Both the position numbers and the translations under genes were made by a program. The notes beneath the pieces were generated by a model. It did no database searches. It was not told the DNA's origin and saw only the letters and a program-made list of their open reading frames with translations. 50,841 bases of DNA from Roseococcus sp. (lineage in GTDB: Bacteria; Pseudomonadota; Alphaproteobacteria; Acetobacterales; Acetobacteraceae), in assembly GCF_019747315.1 (NCBI RefSeq), contig NZ_JAIEQY010000111.1, positions 1-50,841 of the forward strand. The letters run 5' to 3'. Shown here one piece after another: positions 42,092-49,302 of the stretch (the first letter of the stretch is position 1; each line of letters begins with the position of its first letter).

Positions 42092-44665
42092 TCACCGCGT
42101 CCGGCTCGGCGGGACGGGCGGTTGCAGGGCGGGGGGCGCACCCGCGCCGGCAGGGGCGGCGGCAGGCGTCGGTGCCGCCGCCGCACGGGCGCGGGCGGCC
42201 ATGGCCTGCTCGAAAGCCTGCACGGCGGCCGGCGTCACCGAGCTCTCGCCCAGATCCACCGTGATGCGGGCAAGCCGACCGGTGAAGTTGAACGGCACCT
42301 GGTAGTCCCGGTCATCCACCGGCGTGCCGGTGTCGAAGCCGACATCGAAGGTCTCGTCCCAGGCATAGGTGAAGGGCACGCCGCGCGGGATGGCATGCTG
42401 CGCCGCCTGCTGGCCGTTCACCGAGAGCGTGCCCGTGCCGCCATGACCGAAGGGGATGGGCCCCTGCGGCTCCAGCGCGAAGTCGAAGACGACCGTGTGC
42501 CGCCCGGGCGGAAGTGCGGCCGGTGCTTCCCACTTCACCCGTTGCAGACTGAGCAGGTTCAGCGTGAAGACCGGCCGGCCCTCGCGCAGATACAGGCCCC
42601 AGCCGCCGAAGCGCCCGCCCTGCGTGACCAGCATGCCATTCGCGCCGCCGGCCGGCACCTCGATCTCCGCCGTGATCCGGTAGGAGCGGTTGAGGATGTT
42701 CGGCGCCGCATTGGCCTGGGCGCAGCAGGAGGGGCCGGTATAGACGAATTGCCGACGCCCCGCCGCCGGACCCGGTCGCGGCGCGATCATCCGCGTCAGC
42801 GTCGTCATGTCGAGCGGGAAGACCTGGTTGCGCGTGGCCTCCATGGTGAAGATCTCGCGCATGGCCCGCAGCCGCTCAGGCAAGCGCGCCGCCAGGTTGA
42901 TCATTTGCGTGGGGTCGTCAGCGAGGTTGTAGAGCTCCCATGGCAGCCCGCCCGCCACATCGGTCGGGCGCGGGGCCAGCGCGTCCCAGGGGGGCGCCGG
43001 CGGCGTCGTGTTGGCGAACCAGCCATCATGGTAAATGCCCTGGTTGCCCAGGATCTCGAAATACTGCGTGCGGCGGGTGGAGGGCGCATTCGCCGCCGTC
43101 GCCGGGAAGGTATAGGCCATGCTGGTGCCCGAGATGGGCCGCTGCGTGATGCCGTTCACCGCTTGCGGGGCCGGGATACCGGCCGCTTCCAGAATGGTCG
43201 GCACCACGTCGATCACGTGATGGAACTGGTGGCGCGTGCCGCCACGTTCGGCGATGCCGCGCGGCCAGGAGACCGCCATGCCATTGCGCGTGCCGCCGAA
43301 ATGCGAGGCGATCTGCTTGGTCCAGCGGTTGGGCGAACCGAAGGCCCAGGTCCAGCCGACGGCCATATGGGCGTAGGTCTGGTCGCTGCCCCAGGCGTCA
43401 TAAAGCGGCATCTGCTGCTCGGCCGTCAGGGATACGCCGTTGAAATACATCACCTCGTTCGGCGTGCCGTTCAGCGAACCCTCGGCGCTGCTGCCATTGT
43501 CGCCGCTGATGTAGATGATCAGCGTGTTGTCGCGCTGGCCCTGGCGCTCGACTTCGGCGATGACACGGCCGATCTCGGCATCCGTATAGGCGAGGTAGGC
43601 GGCATAGACATTGGCCTGGCGGATGAAGAGCCGCTTTTCCACATCGGAAAGGCTGGACCAGCGCTGCAGGAAATCCGGCCAGGGAGCGAGCTGCGCATTG
43701 GCCGGGATCACGCCCGTGCGTTGCTGGTTCGCGAAGATGCGCTCGCGCAGCACTTCCCAGCCATCATTGAACAGGTTCAGCGCCTCGATGCGCTCGATCC
43801 ATTCGCGCGGCGGCTGGTGCGGCGCATGGGTGCCGCCGGGCGCGTAATGGATGAACCAGGGGCGGTTGGGCGCGATCTCGATGTTGGTGCGGATATAGGT
43901 GATGGCGTCATCCGCCATCGCCGTGATCAGGTTGAAGCCCGGATTGCCGACATAGGGGTGGATCGGCGTGGTGTTGCGAAACAGGTTGCCCGGCTGCCAC
44001 TGGCTCGTATCGCCGCCGAGGAAGCCGTAGAAATAATCGAAGCCCATCCCCGTCGGCCAATTGGTGAAGGGGCCGGCGGCCGATGCCTCCCAGGCGGGGG
44101 TGTTGTGGTTCTTGCCGAACCAGGCCGTGGCATAGCCATTCTGCTGCAGCATGGCGGCGATGGTCGCCGTCTCGCGCGGGATGATCGAGTTGTAGCCGGG
44201 GAAGCCGGTGGAAAGCTCACCGATATTGCCGGTGCCCACCTCATGATGGTTGCGGCCGGTCAGCAGCGCGGCGCGGGTGGGCGAGCAGAGCGCCGTGGTG
44301 TGGAAGGTGGTGTAGCGCAGCCCCGCTTGCGCCACGGCATCGAGCGTGGGTGTGGGGATCACCCCGCCGAAGGTGGAGGGCGCCCCGAAGCCCACATCAT
44401 CGGTGAGGATCAGCAGCACATTGGGCGCGTTCTGCGGCGGCATGATCTGCGGCGGCCAGGCGGGCTGGCTGTCGATCGCATTGGGCAGGATCTGGCCGGT
44501 GAAGGCCGGGCTGGGCGGCGGCAATTGCAGCCCCTGCGGCGTCATCACCGTGCTGGTGGCGCCGGGCGTGCCGCGGATCTGCTGGGCCGTGGCGAGGGGC
44601 ATGCTGGCCAGGAGAAAGAGGGCCGGCAGCCAGGCCCGGCGGGTGGGGCGCTTGGTGTGTGTCAT
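42092..44665 (-). CDS. Exported arylsulfatase
   Basis: A large (857-residue) type I sulfatase with a signal peptide (WLPALFLLASMPLATA). The catalytic Cys127 lies in ALCSPTRAALLTGR, the C-x-P-x-R signature that a formylglycine-generating enzyme converts to formylglycine. Metal ligands are supplied by LLILTDDVGFG (Asp89/Asp90) and ISGDNGSSAEG; KNHNTP and HYAPGGTHAPHQPP are further active-site parts. The C-terminal 200 residues form a beta-sandwich-like module (YRITAEIEVPAGGANGMLV) with a Pro/Ala-rich tail. It would release sulfate from an organic sulfate ester in the periplasm. No maturase gene is nearby. AGGAAGG upstream supports the start at 44665. Confidence 0.9.
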   Translation of the reverse strand: MTHTKRPTRRAWLPALFLLASMPLATAQQIRGTPGATSTVMTPQGLQLPPPSPAFTGQILPNAIDSQPAWPPQIMPPQNAPNVLLILTDDVGFGAPSTFGGVIPTPTLDAVAQAGLRYTTFHTTALCSPTRAALLTGRNHHEVGTGNIGELSTGFPGYNSIIPRETATIAAMLQQNGYATAWFGKNHNTPAWEASAAGPFTNWPTGMGFDYFYGFLGGDTSQWQPGNLFRNTTPIHPYVGNPGFNLITAMADDAITYIRTNIEIAPNRPWFIHYAPGGTHAPHQPPREWIERIEALNLFNDGWEVLRERIFANQQRTGVIPANAQLAPWPDFLQRWSSLSDVEKRLFIRQANVYAAYLAYTDAEIGRVIAEVERQGQRDNTLIIYISGDNGSSAEGSLNGTPNEVMYFNGVSLTAEQQMPLYDAWGSDQTYAHMAVGWTWAFGSPNRWTKQIASHFGGTRNGMAVSWPRGIAERGGTRHQFHHVIDVVPTILEAAGIPAPQAVNGITQRPISGTSMAYTFPATAANAPSTRRTQYFEILGNQGIYHDGWFANTTPPAPPWDALAPRPTDVAGGLPWELYNLADDPTQMINLAARLPERLRAMREIFTMEATRNQVFPLDMTTLTRMIAPRPGPAAGRRQFVYTGPSCCAQANAAPNILNRSYRITAEIEVPAGGANGMLVTQGGRFGGWGLYLREGRPVFTLNLLSLQRVKWEAPAALPPGRHTVVFDFALEPQGPIPFGHGGTGTLSVNGQQAAQHAIPRGVPFTYAWDETFDVGFDTGTPVDDRDYQVPFNFTGRLARITVDLGESSVTPAAVQAFEQAMAARARAAAAPTPAAAPAGAGAPPALQPPVPPSRTR

Positions 44666-44744
44666 GGGCCTTCCTTTTTGGACTCGGGCGCTTTTGGTGG
44701 CGCTTGCAGATGTCTGAAGATGACTGTGAGCCCCGCCCGGCCGA

Positions 44745-44778
44745 TTGCCCAGCACGCCCCACTATCCGGAATGGGCAA
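44745..44778. promoter_or_regulatory. Inverted TTGCCCA repeats upstream of arylsulfatase
   Basis: TTGCCCA (44745-44751) and TGGGCAA (44772-44778) are perfect 7-bp inverted repeats 20 bp apart, 80-113 bp before the arylsulfatase start and just after the araC-type gene. The two-turn spacing suits a dimeric regulator. TTGC half-sites also occur upstream of the regulator gene. A weak terminator hairpin after the regulator gene is an alternative reading. Confidence 0.35.
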
Positions 44779-44792
44779 ATCCATGCGCCCGT

Positions 44793-45788
44793 TCACGGCG
44801 GCGCGCCGCGGAGCCAGACGGGTCCGTTGGCGGGCCCATCGCGCCGGGCCCGCGTCTCGGAGGGGGTTTCGCCGAACTGCGCCCGGTAATCCTGGGCGAA
44901 GTGGCCGAAATGCCAGAAGCCATGCGCCAGGGCCACGGCCTTCACCAGCTCCGCATCGCCGCCGGTGCGGCGCAGCGCGCGCCGGGCCAGCAGCAGGCGG
45001 CGCGTCTTGAGATAGGCCAGCGGGCTCATCCCCGTCGTCGCCATGAAGCAGTCATGCAGCTTGCGCAGCGAGACGCCGAGCACCTGGCAAAGTTGCTGGC
45101 GGAAGATTGGCTGGCCCAGATGCGCCTCCAGGAAGGCCTCGGCATCGCGCACCACGCGATGGGCCTCCCGCGTGGCGCGGGTCAGGGGAAGAAGTCGGCT
45201 TTCGGCGCTCAGCGTATCGGCCAGCATGTCCTGCATGGAGGCCGCGAGCCCTTTGACGCAGCCTGGCTGGAACAGCACATCCGGCTGCTGCCGCGCCATC
45301 CGCGTGGCGGAAGCGATGGCGCCGGCGAGGCGCCGCTGCGGTTCATCGGGAAGGTTCACCACGCCCGCCATGCGGCGAATCGGCTCGGGGGCCATCTCCG
45401 CCGCCTGGGCCAGCAGTTCCTCCGGCACGGCGAGCGCGCCCCAGGCGACATCCGCTTCGGAATGGGCATGGAATTCCTGCCCGCCCGGCGAGAGATACCC
45501 CAGGCTGAGAGAGGTGGGCTGGCCGTTCATCCGCACCCGCGGCACGCGTGATGGCAATGAGAGCATGAGCACCGAGAGCCCGCGATGGATCGCGCCACGC
45601 GCCGTATGCGCCCCCTGCTCCCCGGCCTGGAGAACCACATCGCCGAGCACCACCACATCCAGCCGGGCCTGGAAGGCCTGGCCCGGCAGCGGCAGATATT
45701 CGAAGCTGCCCCCCAGCATGGCGCTGGAGAACGCGTCCGGATCGTTGAACTCATGGCTGAAACCGGCCACGGGGGGCTGCTGCTGCAC
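44793..45788 (-). CDS. AraC-family transcriptional regulator
   Basis: A 331-residue regulator. The N-terminal sensing domain (FSHEFNDPDAFSSAMLGGSF) resembles AraC regulators of the AraC-binding-like/EutR type. The C-terminal double HTH contains IFRQQLCQVLGVSLRKLHDC, FMATTGMSPLAYLKTRRLLL and GFWHFGHFAQDYRAQFGETP, the standard AraC signature. A GTG at 45788 is chosen because GGAG lies 9 nt upstream and the domain starts soon after; no ATG is available near there. It lies directly upstream of the arylsulfatase gene on the same strand and divergent from a Bug gene, so it probably controls one or both. Confidence 0.83.
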   Translation of the reverse strand: MQQQPPVAGFSHEFNDPDAFSSAMLGGSFEYLPLPGQAFQARLDVVVLGDVVLQAGEQGAHTARGAIHRGLSVLMLSLPSRVPRVRMNGQPTSLSLGYLSPGGQEFHAHSEADVAWGALAVPEELLAQAAEMAPEPIRRMAGVVNLPDEPQRRLAGAIASATRMARQQPDVLFQPGCVKGLAASMQDMLADTLSAESRLLPLTRATREAHRVVRDAEAFLEAHLGQPIFRQQLCQVLGVSLRKLHDCFMATTGMSPLAYLKTRRLLLARRALRRTGGDAELVKAVALAHGFWHFGHFAQDYRAQFGETPSETRARRDGPANGPVWLRGAPP

Positions 45789-45852
45789 CAGCTCAGGCTC
45801 CGGCTGCGACGCGGAGGAGGCGTCAATTCTTGCACGTTTCGTCCGGGCAACC

Positions 45853-45867
45853 TTGCGCTCGGCGCAA
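45853..45867. promoter_or_regulatory. TTGCGC-TCG-GCGCAA palindrome upstream of the AraC-type gene
   Basis: A perfect 6-bp inverted repeat with a 3-bp centre lies in the 213-nt region between the AraC-type regulator and the divergent Bug gene. TTGCAC and ATGCAA half-sites lie nearby. It may be an operator; no direct proof. Confidence 0.3.
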
Positions 45868-46001
45868 CGCGCGATGCAAGCGGCATCCCGGCGGGACGGC
45901 GTGATGGTCCGATGATGGCGGCCGCCCAGGCCCGCGCGGCCGGGTGACGGTGGTTGGAAAATGCCGCGCGGTACGGCAGAAGCCAGGAAAGGGGAAACGT
46001 C

Positions 46002-46964
46002 ATGAAACGCCGTGCTGCACTCTGCCTGCTCGCCACGCCCGCCGCCACGCCCGCATGGGCCCAGGCGCAAGCCTGGCCGCAGCGGCCCATCCGCATCGTC
46101 GTGCCCTTCCCGCCCGGCGGCTCGAACGATGTGATCGCGCGGCCATTGGCCGAGAAGCTGCAACAGCGCCTGGGCCAGCCCGTTGTGATCGAGAACCGGC
46201 CGGGGGCCGGGGGCGCCATCGGCGCGGCGCAGGTGGCGCAATCGGCGCCGGATGGCCACACGCTGATGGTGACCAGCAGCAGCTTCGCCGCCTCGGCCGT
46301 GGTGCAGCGCACGCCCTATGACGCCGTGGAGAGCTTCGAACCCGTGGCGCGCCTGGCCGTGGCGCCCTTCCTGGTGCTGACCAACCTGGGTTTTCCGCCA
46401 CGCGATATCGCCGGCCTCATCGCCTATGCGCGGGCCAATCCGGGCCGGGTGGATTTCGGCAGTTCGGGCCCCGGCGGAATCAACCACTTCGTCACCGAAT
46501 ACTTCGCGCTGCGCGCCGGACTCAGGCTGAACCACGTGCCCTATCGCGGCATGCCGCCCGCCGTGACGGACCTCGTCGCCGGCCATATCCAGATGCTGAT
46601 CACCACCATGGCCAGCGCATCCGCCCCCATCCGCGACCAGCGGGTGCGCCTGCTGGCCTATGCCGGCCCCGGCGCGCCCGCCGGCAGCCCACCCGCCCCC
46701 ACCGTGCGCGAGGCCACCGGCCTGGACTACGAGGCGACCATCTGGTGGGGGCTCTTCGGCCCGCGCGGCCTGCCGGCCGAGGCCACGCGCATCCTCAACG
46801 CCGCCGTCCGCGCCAGCCTGGGTGAGGCCGATGTCGCGCGGGTCTATGAGGCCGAGGGCGCCACCCCCGCCCCCTCCAGCCCCGCCGAATTCGGCGCCAT
46901 CCTCCGCGCCGACATCGCGCGCTTCCGCGAGGTGGCGCAGGCCGCCCAGATCCGCGCGGAGTGA
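46002..46964 (+). CDS. Bug-family TTT solute-binding receptor (5)
   Basis: A 320-residue receptor: signal peptide MKRRAALCLLATPAATPAWA, then RPIRIVVPFPPGGSNDVIA, ENRPGAGGAIGAAQV, FGSSGPGGINHFVTEYF and HVPYRGMPPAVTDLV. The start at 46002 has GGGGA about 8 nt upstream. It is divergent from the AraC-type regulator and is followed by a second Bug gene with a 5-nt gap, so the two receptors are cotranscribed. Two receptors without a permease suggest they feed TctAB encoded elsewhere. The proximity to arylsulfatase hints at a sulfate-ester-derived acid, but this is speculative. Confidence 0.88.
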   Translation: MKRRAALCLLATPAATPAWAQAQAWPQRPIRIVVPFPPGGSNDVIARPLAEKLQQRLGQPVVIENRPGAGGAIGAAQVAQSAPDGHTLMVTSSSFAASAVVQRTPYDAVESFEPVARLAVAPFLVLTNLGFPPRDIAGLIAYARANPGRVDFGSSGPGGINHFVTEYFALRAGLRLNHVPYRGMPPAVTDLVAGHIQMLITTMASASAPIRDQRVRLLAYAGPGAPAGSPPAPTVREATGLDYEATIWWGLFGPRGLPAEATRILNAAVRASLGEADVARVYEAEGATPAPSSPAEFGAILRADIARFREVAQAAQIRAE

Positions 46965-46969
46965 GCGCC

Positions 46970-47905
46970 ATGCAGCGCCGTGCCCTGCTCGCCGCCCCGG
47001 CCCTGCTGGCCAGCCCAGCTTTTGCGCAAGCGCGGCCGCTGCGCCTCGTCGTGCCTTACCCACCCGGCGGCAGCGCCGATGTGCTGGCCCGCGCCATCGC
47101 CGAGCAGATCACCGCCATGGGCAGCCGCACCGCCATCGTGGAGAACCGCGCCGGCGCCTCGGGCACCATCGGCGCGCTCTCCGTCGCCCGCGCGGCGCCC
47201 GACGGCATGACGATCCTCCAGGCCGATGGCTCGCCGATGTCCATCCTGCTGGAGGCGGGGCGCGCGCAATATCGCGCCGAGGATTTCGCGCCGCTGCTGC
47301 GCCTCGCCACCTCGCCCTTCGTGCTGGCGACGCGGCCCGGCGGCCCGCTGCGCAGCCTACCCGAGGTGATCGCCGCCGCGCGCGCGGCCCCCGGGCGCCT
47401 GACCTACGCGACCCCCGGCGTGCTGAGCTTCGCCCATGTGGTGGCCGAGCGCTTCGCCGCCGCCGCCGGCATCGAATTGTTGCACGTGCCCTTCCAGGGC
47501 ACCGGCCCCGCCACCAGCGCCGTGCTGGGCGGCCAGGTGGAGCTGATCCCCGTGCCGCCCGGCCAGGTGCTCGACCAGGGGAGCGGCGCGATCTTCCGCC
47601 CCATCGCCATCACCACCGAGGCGCGGCACCCTTCCCTGCCCGCGACGCCCACCTTCCGCGAGGCCGGCACCGACCTCGTCTTCCTGGGCTGGCGCGGGAT
47701 GTTCCTGCCCGCCGCCACCCCGCCCGAAACGCTCGCCGCGCTGGAAGAACTGCTGCGGGAAGCGATGGGTGGCCCGATCGTCACGGCCGCGCTGCAACGG
47801 CTGGGGGAGACGCCGGCGCTGCTGGACAGCTCTGGCTTTGCTCGGTTCTGGGGCGAGGACCGTGTGGCCGTGCGGGCAGTGCTGCCGCGGTTGCCAAAAG
47901 AGTAA
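46970..47905 (+). CDS. Bug-family TTT solute-binding receptor (6)
   Basis: A 311-residue receptor: signal peptide MQRRALLAAPALLASPAFAQ, then RPLRLVVPYPPGGSADVLA, ENRAGASGTIGALSV and HVPFQGTGPATSAVLGG. The ATG at 46970 has GGAG 8-9 nt upstream; a GTG at 46961 that overlaps the previous stop (GTGA) is the alternative. Sequence differs substantially from its neighbour (ENRAGASG against ENRPGAGG), so this is not a recent tandem copy. The stop TAA merges into the A-tract of a hairpin repeat. Confidence 0.88.
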   Translation: MQRRALLAAPALLASPAFAQARPLRLVVPYPPGGSADVLARAIAEQITAMGSRTAIVENRAGASGTIGALSVARAAPDGMTILQADGSPMSILLEAGRAQYRAEDFAPLLRLATSPFVLATRPGGPLRSLPEVIAAARAAPGRLTYATPGVLSFAHVVAERFAAAAGIELLHVPFQGTGPATSAVLGGQVELIPVPPGQVLDQGSGAIFRPIAITTEARHPSLPATPTFREAGTDLVFLGWRGMFLPAATPPETLAALEELLREAMGGPIVTAALQRLGETPALLDSSGFARFWGEDRVAVRAVLPRLPKE

Positions 47906-47910
47906 AAGAG

Positions 47911-47961
47911 GCCTCCGGCGGCCGGGGCCCCATTTACAAATGGCTGGGGGCCCCGGACCCC
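47911..47961. repeat. 3'-end GC hairpin module, C:G class, extended loop (copy 6)
   Basis: GCCTCCGGCGGCCGGGGCCC is followed by an enlarged loop containing CATTT-AC-AAATG, itself an inverted repeat, and then GGGGGCCCCGGACCCC. It starts 5 nt after the TAA of the Bug gene with AAAGAG between. It is the only copy with such a loop; T residues lie on the minus-strand side. Confidence 0.8.
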
Positions 47962-48040
47962 TTTCGTAAAGCGTGCGTGTTCCACAAGAAGGCGAAGCAG
48001 CCTAAGATGAGGCCTGATATCGCTTCTTGGGATCTGCCGC

Positions 48041-48364
48041 ATGTCGCTTGTTGTCATCAAGGCGCGCATCCACCAGCCGCCGCGCTCGGCCATGCAGTCG
48101 GGCCGCGCGAACACGCAGGACTGGGTGCTGGAATTCGCCCCGGACGGGCGCTCGCGACTCGACCCGCTGACCGGCTGGATCGGCTCGGGCCAGACGACGA
48201 AGCAGGTGCGGCTGCACTTCCCCACGCGGGATGCCGCCGTGGCCTACGCCGTGGCGCAGGGCATTCCCTATGAGGTGGAGGAACCGGCCCGGGCGCGGCC
48301 GATCAAGCCCAAGGTCTATGCGGACAACTTCCGCACCAACCGCCCGGACAACTGGACGCACTAA
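48041..48364 (+). CDS. NDUFS4-like complex I accessory subunit (ETC complex I subunit)
   Basis: A 107-residue protein of the alphaproteobacterial/mitochondrial NDUFS4 family: VIKARIHQPPRSAMQSGRAN, WVLEFAPDGRSRLDPLTGWI, GSGQTTKQVRLHFPTRDAAV and IPYEVEEPARARPIKPKVYA, then DNFRTNRPDNWTH. The W-x-L-E-F, P-L-x-G-W and Y-A-D-N-F elements are highly characteristic. It helps assemble or stabilise the N-module of NADH:quinone oxidoreductase. It lies 16 nt upstream of tRNA-Arg. The start at 48041 has only a weak ribosome-binding site. Confidence 0.93.
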   Translation: MSLVVIKARIHQPPRSAMQSGRANTQDWVLEFAPDGRSRLDPLTGWIGSGQTTKQVRLHFPTRDAAVAYAVAQGIPYEVEEPARARPIKPKVYADNFRTNRPDNWTH

Positions 48365-48380
48365 GGTGTCCATAGACTTC

Positions 48381-48457
48381 GCGCCCTTAGCTCAGTTGGA
48401 TAGAGCAGGAGCCTTCTAAGCTTCAGGTCGGGGGTTCGATTCCCTCAGGGCGCGCCA
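48381..48457 (+). tRNA. tRNA-Arg (UCU anticodon)
   Basis: A 77-nt cloverleaf. The acceptor stem is GCGCCCT with AGGGCGC, and the D stem GCTC/GAGC around AGTTGGATA. The anticodon stem GGAGC/GCTTC has loop CTTCTAA, anticodon TCT. The T arm is GGGGG-TTCGATT-CCCTC. The discriminator is G and CCA is encoded. It reads AGA codons, rare in this GC-rich genome. It is followed 4 nt later by A8 and a hairpin repeat, probably its terminator. Confidence 0.95.
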
Positions 48458-48468
48458 CACAAAAAAAA

Positions 48469-48577
48469 GGCCTCCGGCGGCTGGGGCCCCAGACCCCATT
48501 CCTTGGCGCCAAGCTGATAAGGTGATCTCGAAAAAACAAAGGGGTCCGGGGCCTGAGGCCCCGGCCGCCGGAGGCCC
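48469..48577. repeat. 3'-end GC hairpin module, inverted pair of mixed class (copy 7)
   Basis: The left arm (48469-48498) has no loop (CTGGGGCCCCAG) and is of the T:A class. The right arm (48541-48577) reads GGGGTCCGGGGCC, TGA, GGCCCCGGCCGCC and is of the C:G class. They lie between tRNA-Arg (A8 after CCA) and rpmB (TGA then GAAAAAGGGCCTCC on the minus strand). Each arm keeps its own internal pairing although the arms differ from each other. Confidence 0.87.
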
Positions 48578-48583
48578 TTTTTC

Positions 48584-48880
48584 TCAGGCCGCCGCCTTCT
48601 TCGCCTGCGCGCGCAGGATCCGCCGCTTCAGCACCAGCGCCTCGGGCGGCAGGTTGCGCGGCTTGGTGGTCAGCAGGAAGGCGTCAATGCCGCCATTATG
48701 CTCGATGGTGCGGATGCCGTTCGTCGTCAGCCGCAGCTGGATCGAGACGGCCAGCACGTCGGAATAGAACGAGGTTTCCTGCAGGTTGGGCAGGAAGCGC
48801 CGGCGGGTCTTGTTGTTCGCGTGGCTGACATTGTTGCCAGACAGAACGCCCTTGCCGGTGATGCCGCAGCGGCGAGCCAT
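48584..48880 (-). CDS. rpmB: 50S ribosomal protein L28
   Basis: A 98-residue ribosomal protein. [20 protein letters not shown] and [14 protein letters not shown] are diagnostic of alphaproteobacterial L28, and the protein ends [16 protein letters not shown]. It is part of the large subunit near the exit site. The start at 48880 is fixed by the conserved N-terminus. Its stop is followed one base later by the A-tract of a hairpin repeat. Confidence 0.97.
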   Translation of the reverse strand: MARRCGITGKGVLSGNNVSHANNKTRRRFLPNLQETSFYSDVLAVSIQLRLTTNGIRTIEHNGGIDAFLLTTKPRNLPPEALVLKRRILRAQAKKAAA

Positions 48881-48986
48881 GGTGATGATCCTGCACAGAA
48901 AGCGCGCGCCAGGATGGGCGCGCGGGTGGAAAACGAAGGGCGGCGTATGCGGCACCCCTGCCCGCGAGTCAAGCGGGCGGCCGCCC

Positions 48987-49235
48987 TCAGCCTTTGGGCA
49001 GCGTGGGCAACTGGCGCAATTCGCCGGCCTCCACGCTCGCCAGCGCCTGGCGCAGAACGCCCGCGATGGAACGGTCATCCATGCTGCGTGACAGCAGGCC
49101 CAGCGCCCCGCCCAGCAAGGCCGAAGCGGCCGAGATGGGGGCGATCTGCTGCTCCAACATGTATTCGATGGCCTTGTCCACGACCGAGCCCGCGTGGCTC
49201 AGATCCTCGGGCGCATCCCCGTCCGCAGCTTGCAT
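48987..49235 (-). CDS. Small protein of unknown function upstream of rpmB
   Basis: An 82-residue protein, acidic at the N-terminus ([20 protein letters not shown]), with a hydrophobic central helix ([20 protein letters not shown]) and a helical tail ([20 protein letters not shown]). It resembles a small helical or peripheral membrane protein; I do not recognise the family. It lies between the Atm1-like gene (67 nt) and rpmB (106 nt) on the same strand. Confidence 0.6.
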   Translation of the reverse strand: MQAADGDAPEDLSHAGSVVDKAIEYMLEQQIAPISAASALLGGALGLLSRSMDDRSIAGVLRQALASVEAGELRQLPTLPKG

Positions 49236-49302
49236 GTTCCGGCAACTCCAAATCTGGACAGGCAGATGGGGCGGATCGCTCGGCGAGGGAAGGGCAGCCA
49301 GA

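Noticed and set aside
42062..45010. 982-codon plus-strand frame opposite arylsulfatase and the AraC-type gene
   Set aside because: Low-complexity His/Arg/Gly/Asp composition, no start context, spans two real genes on the other strand.
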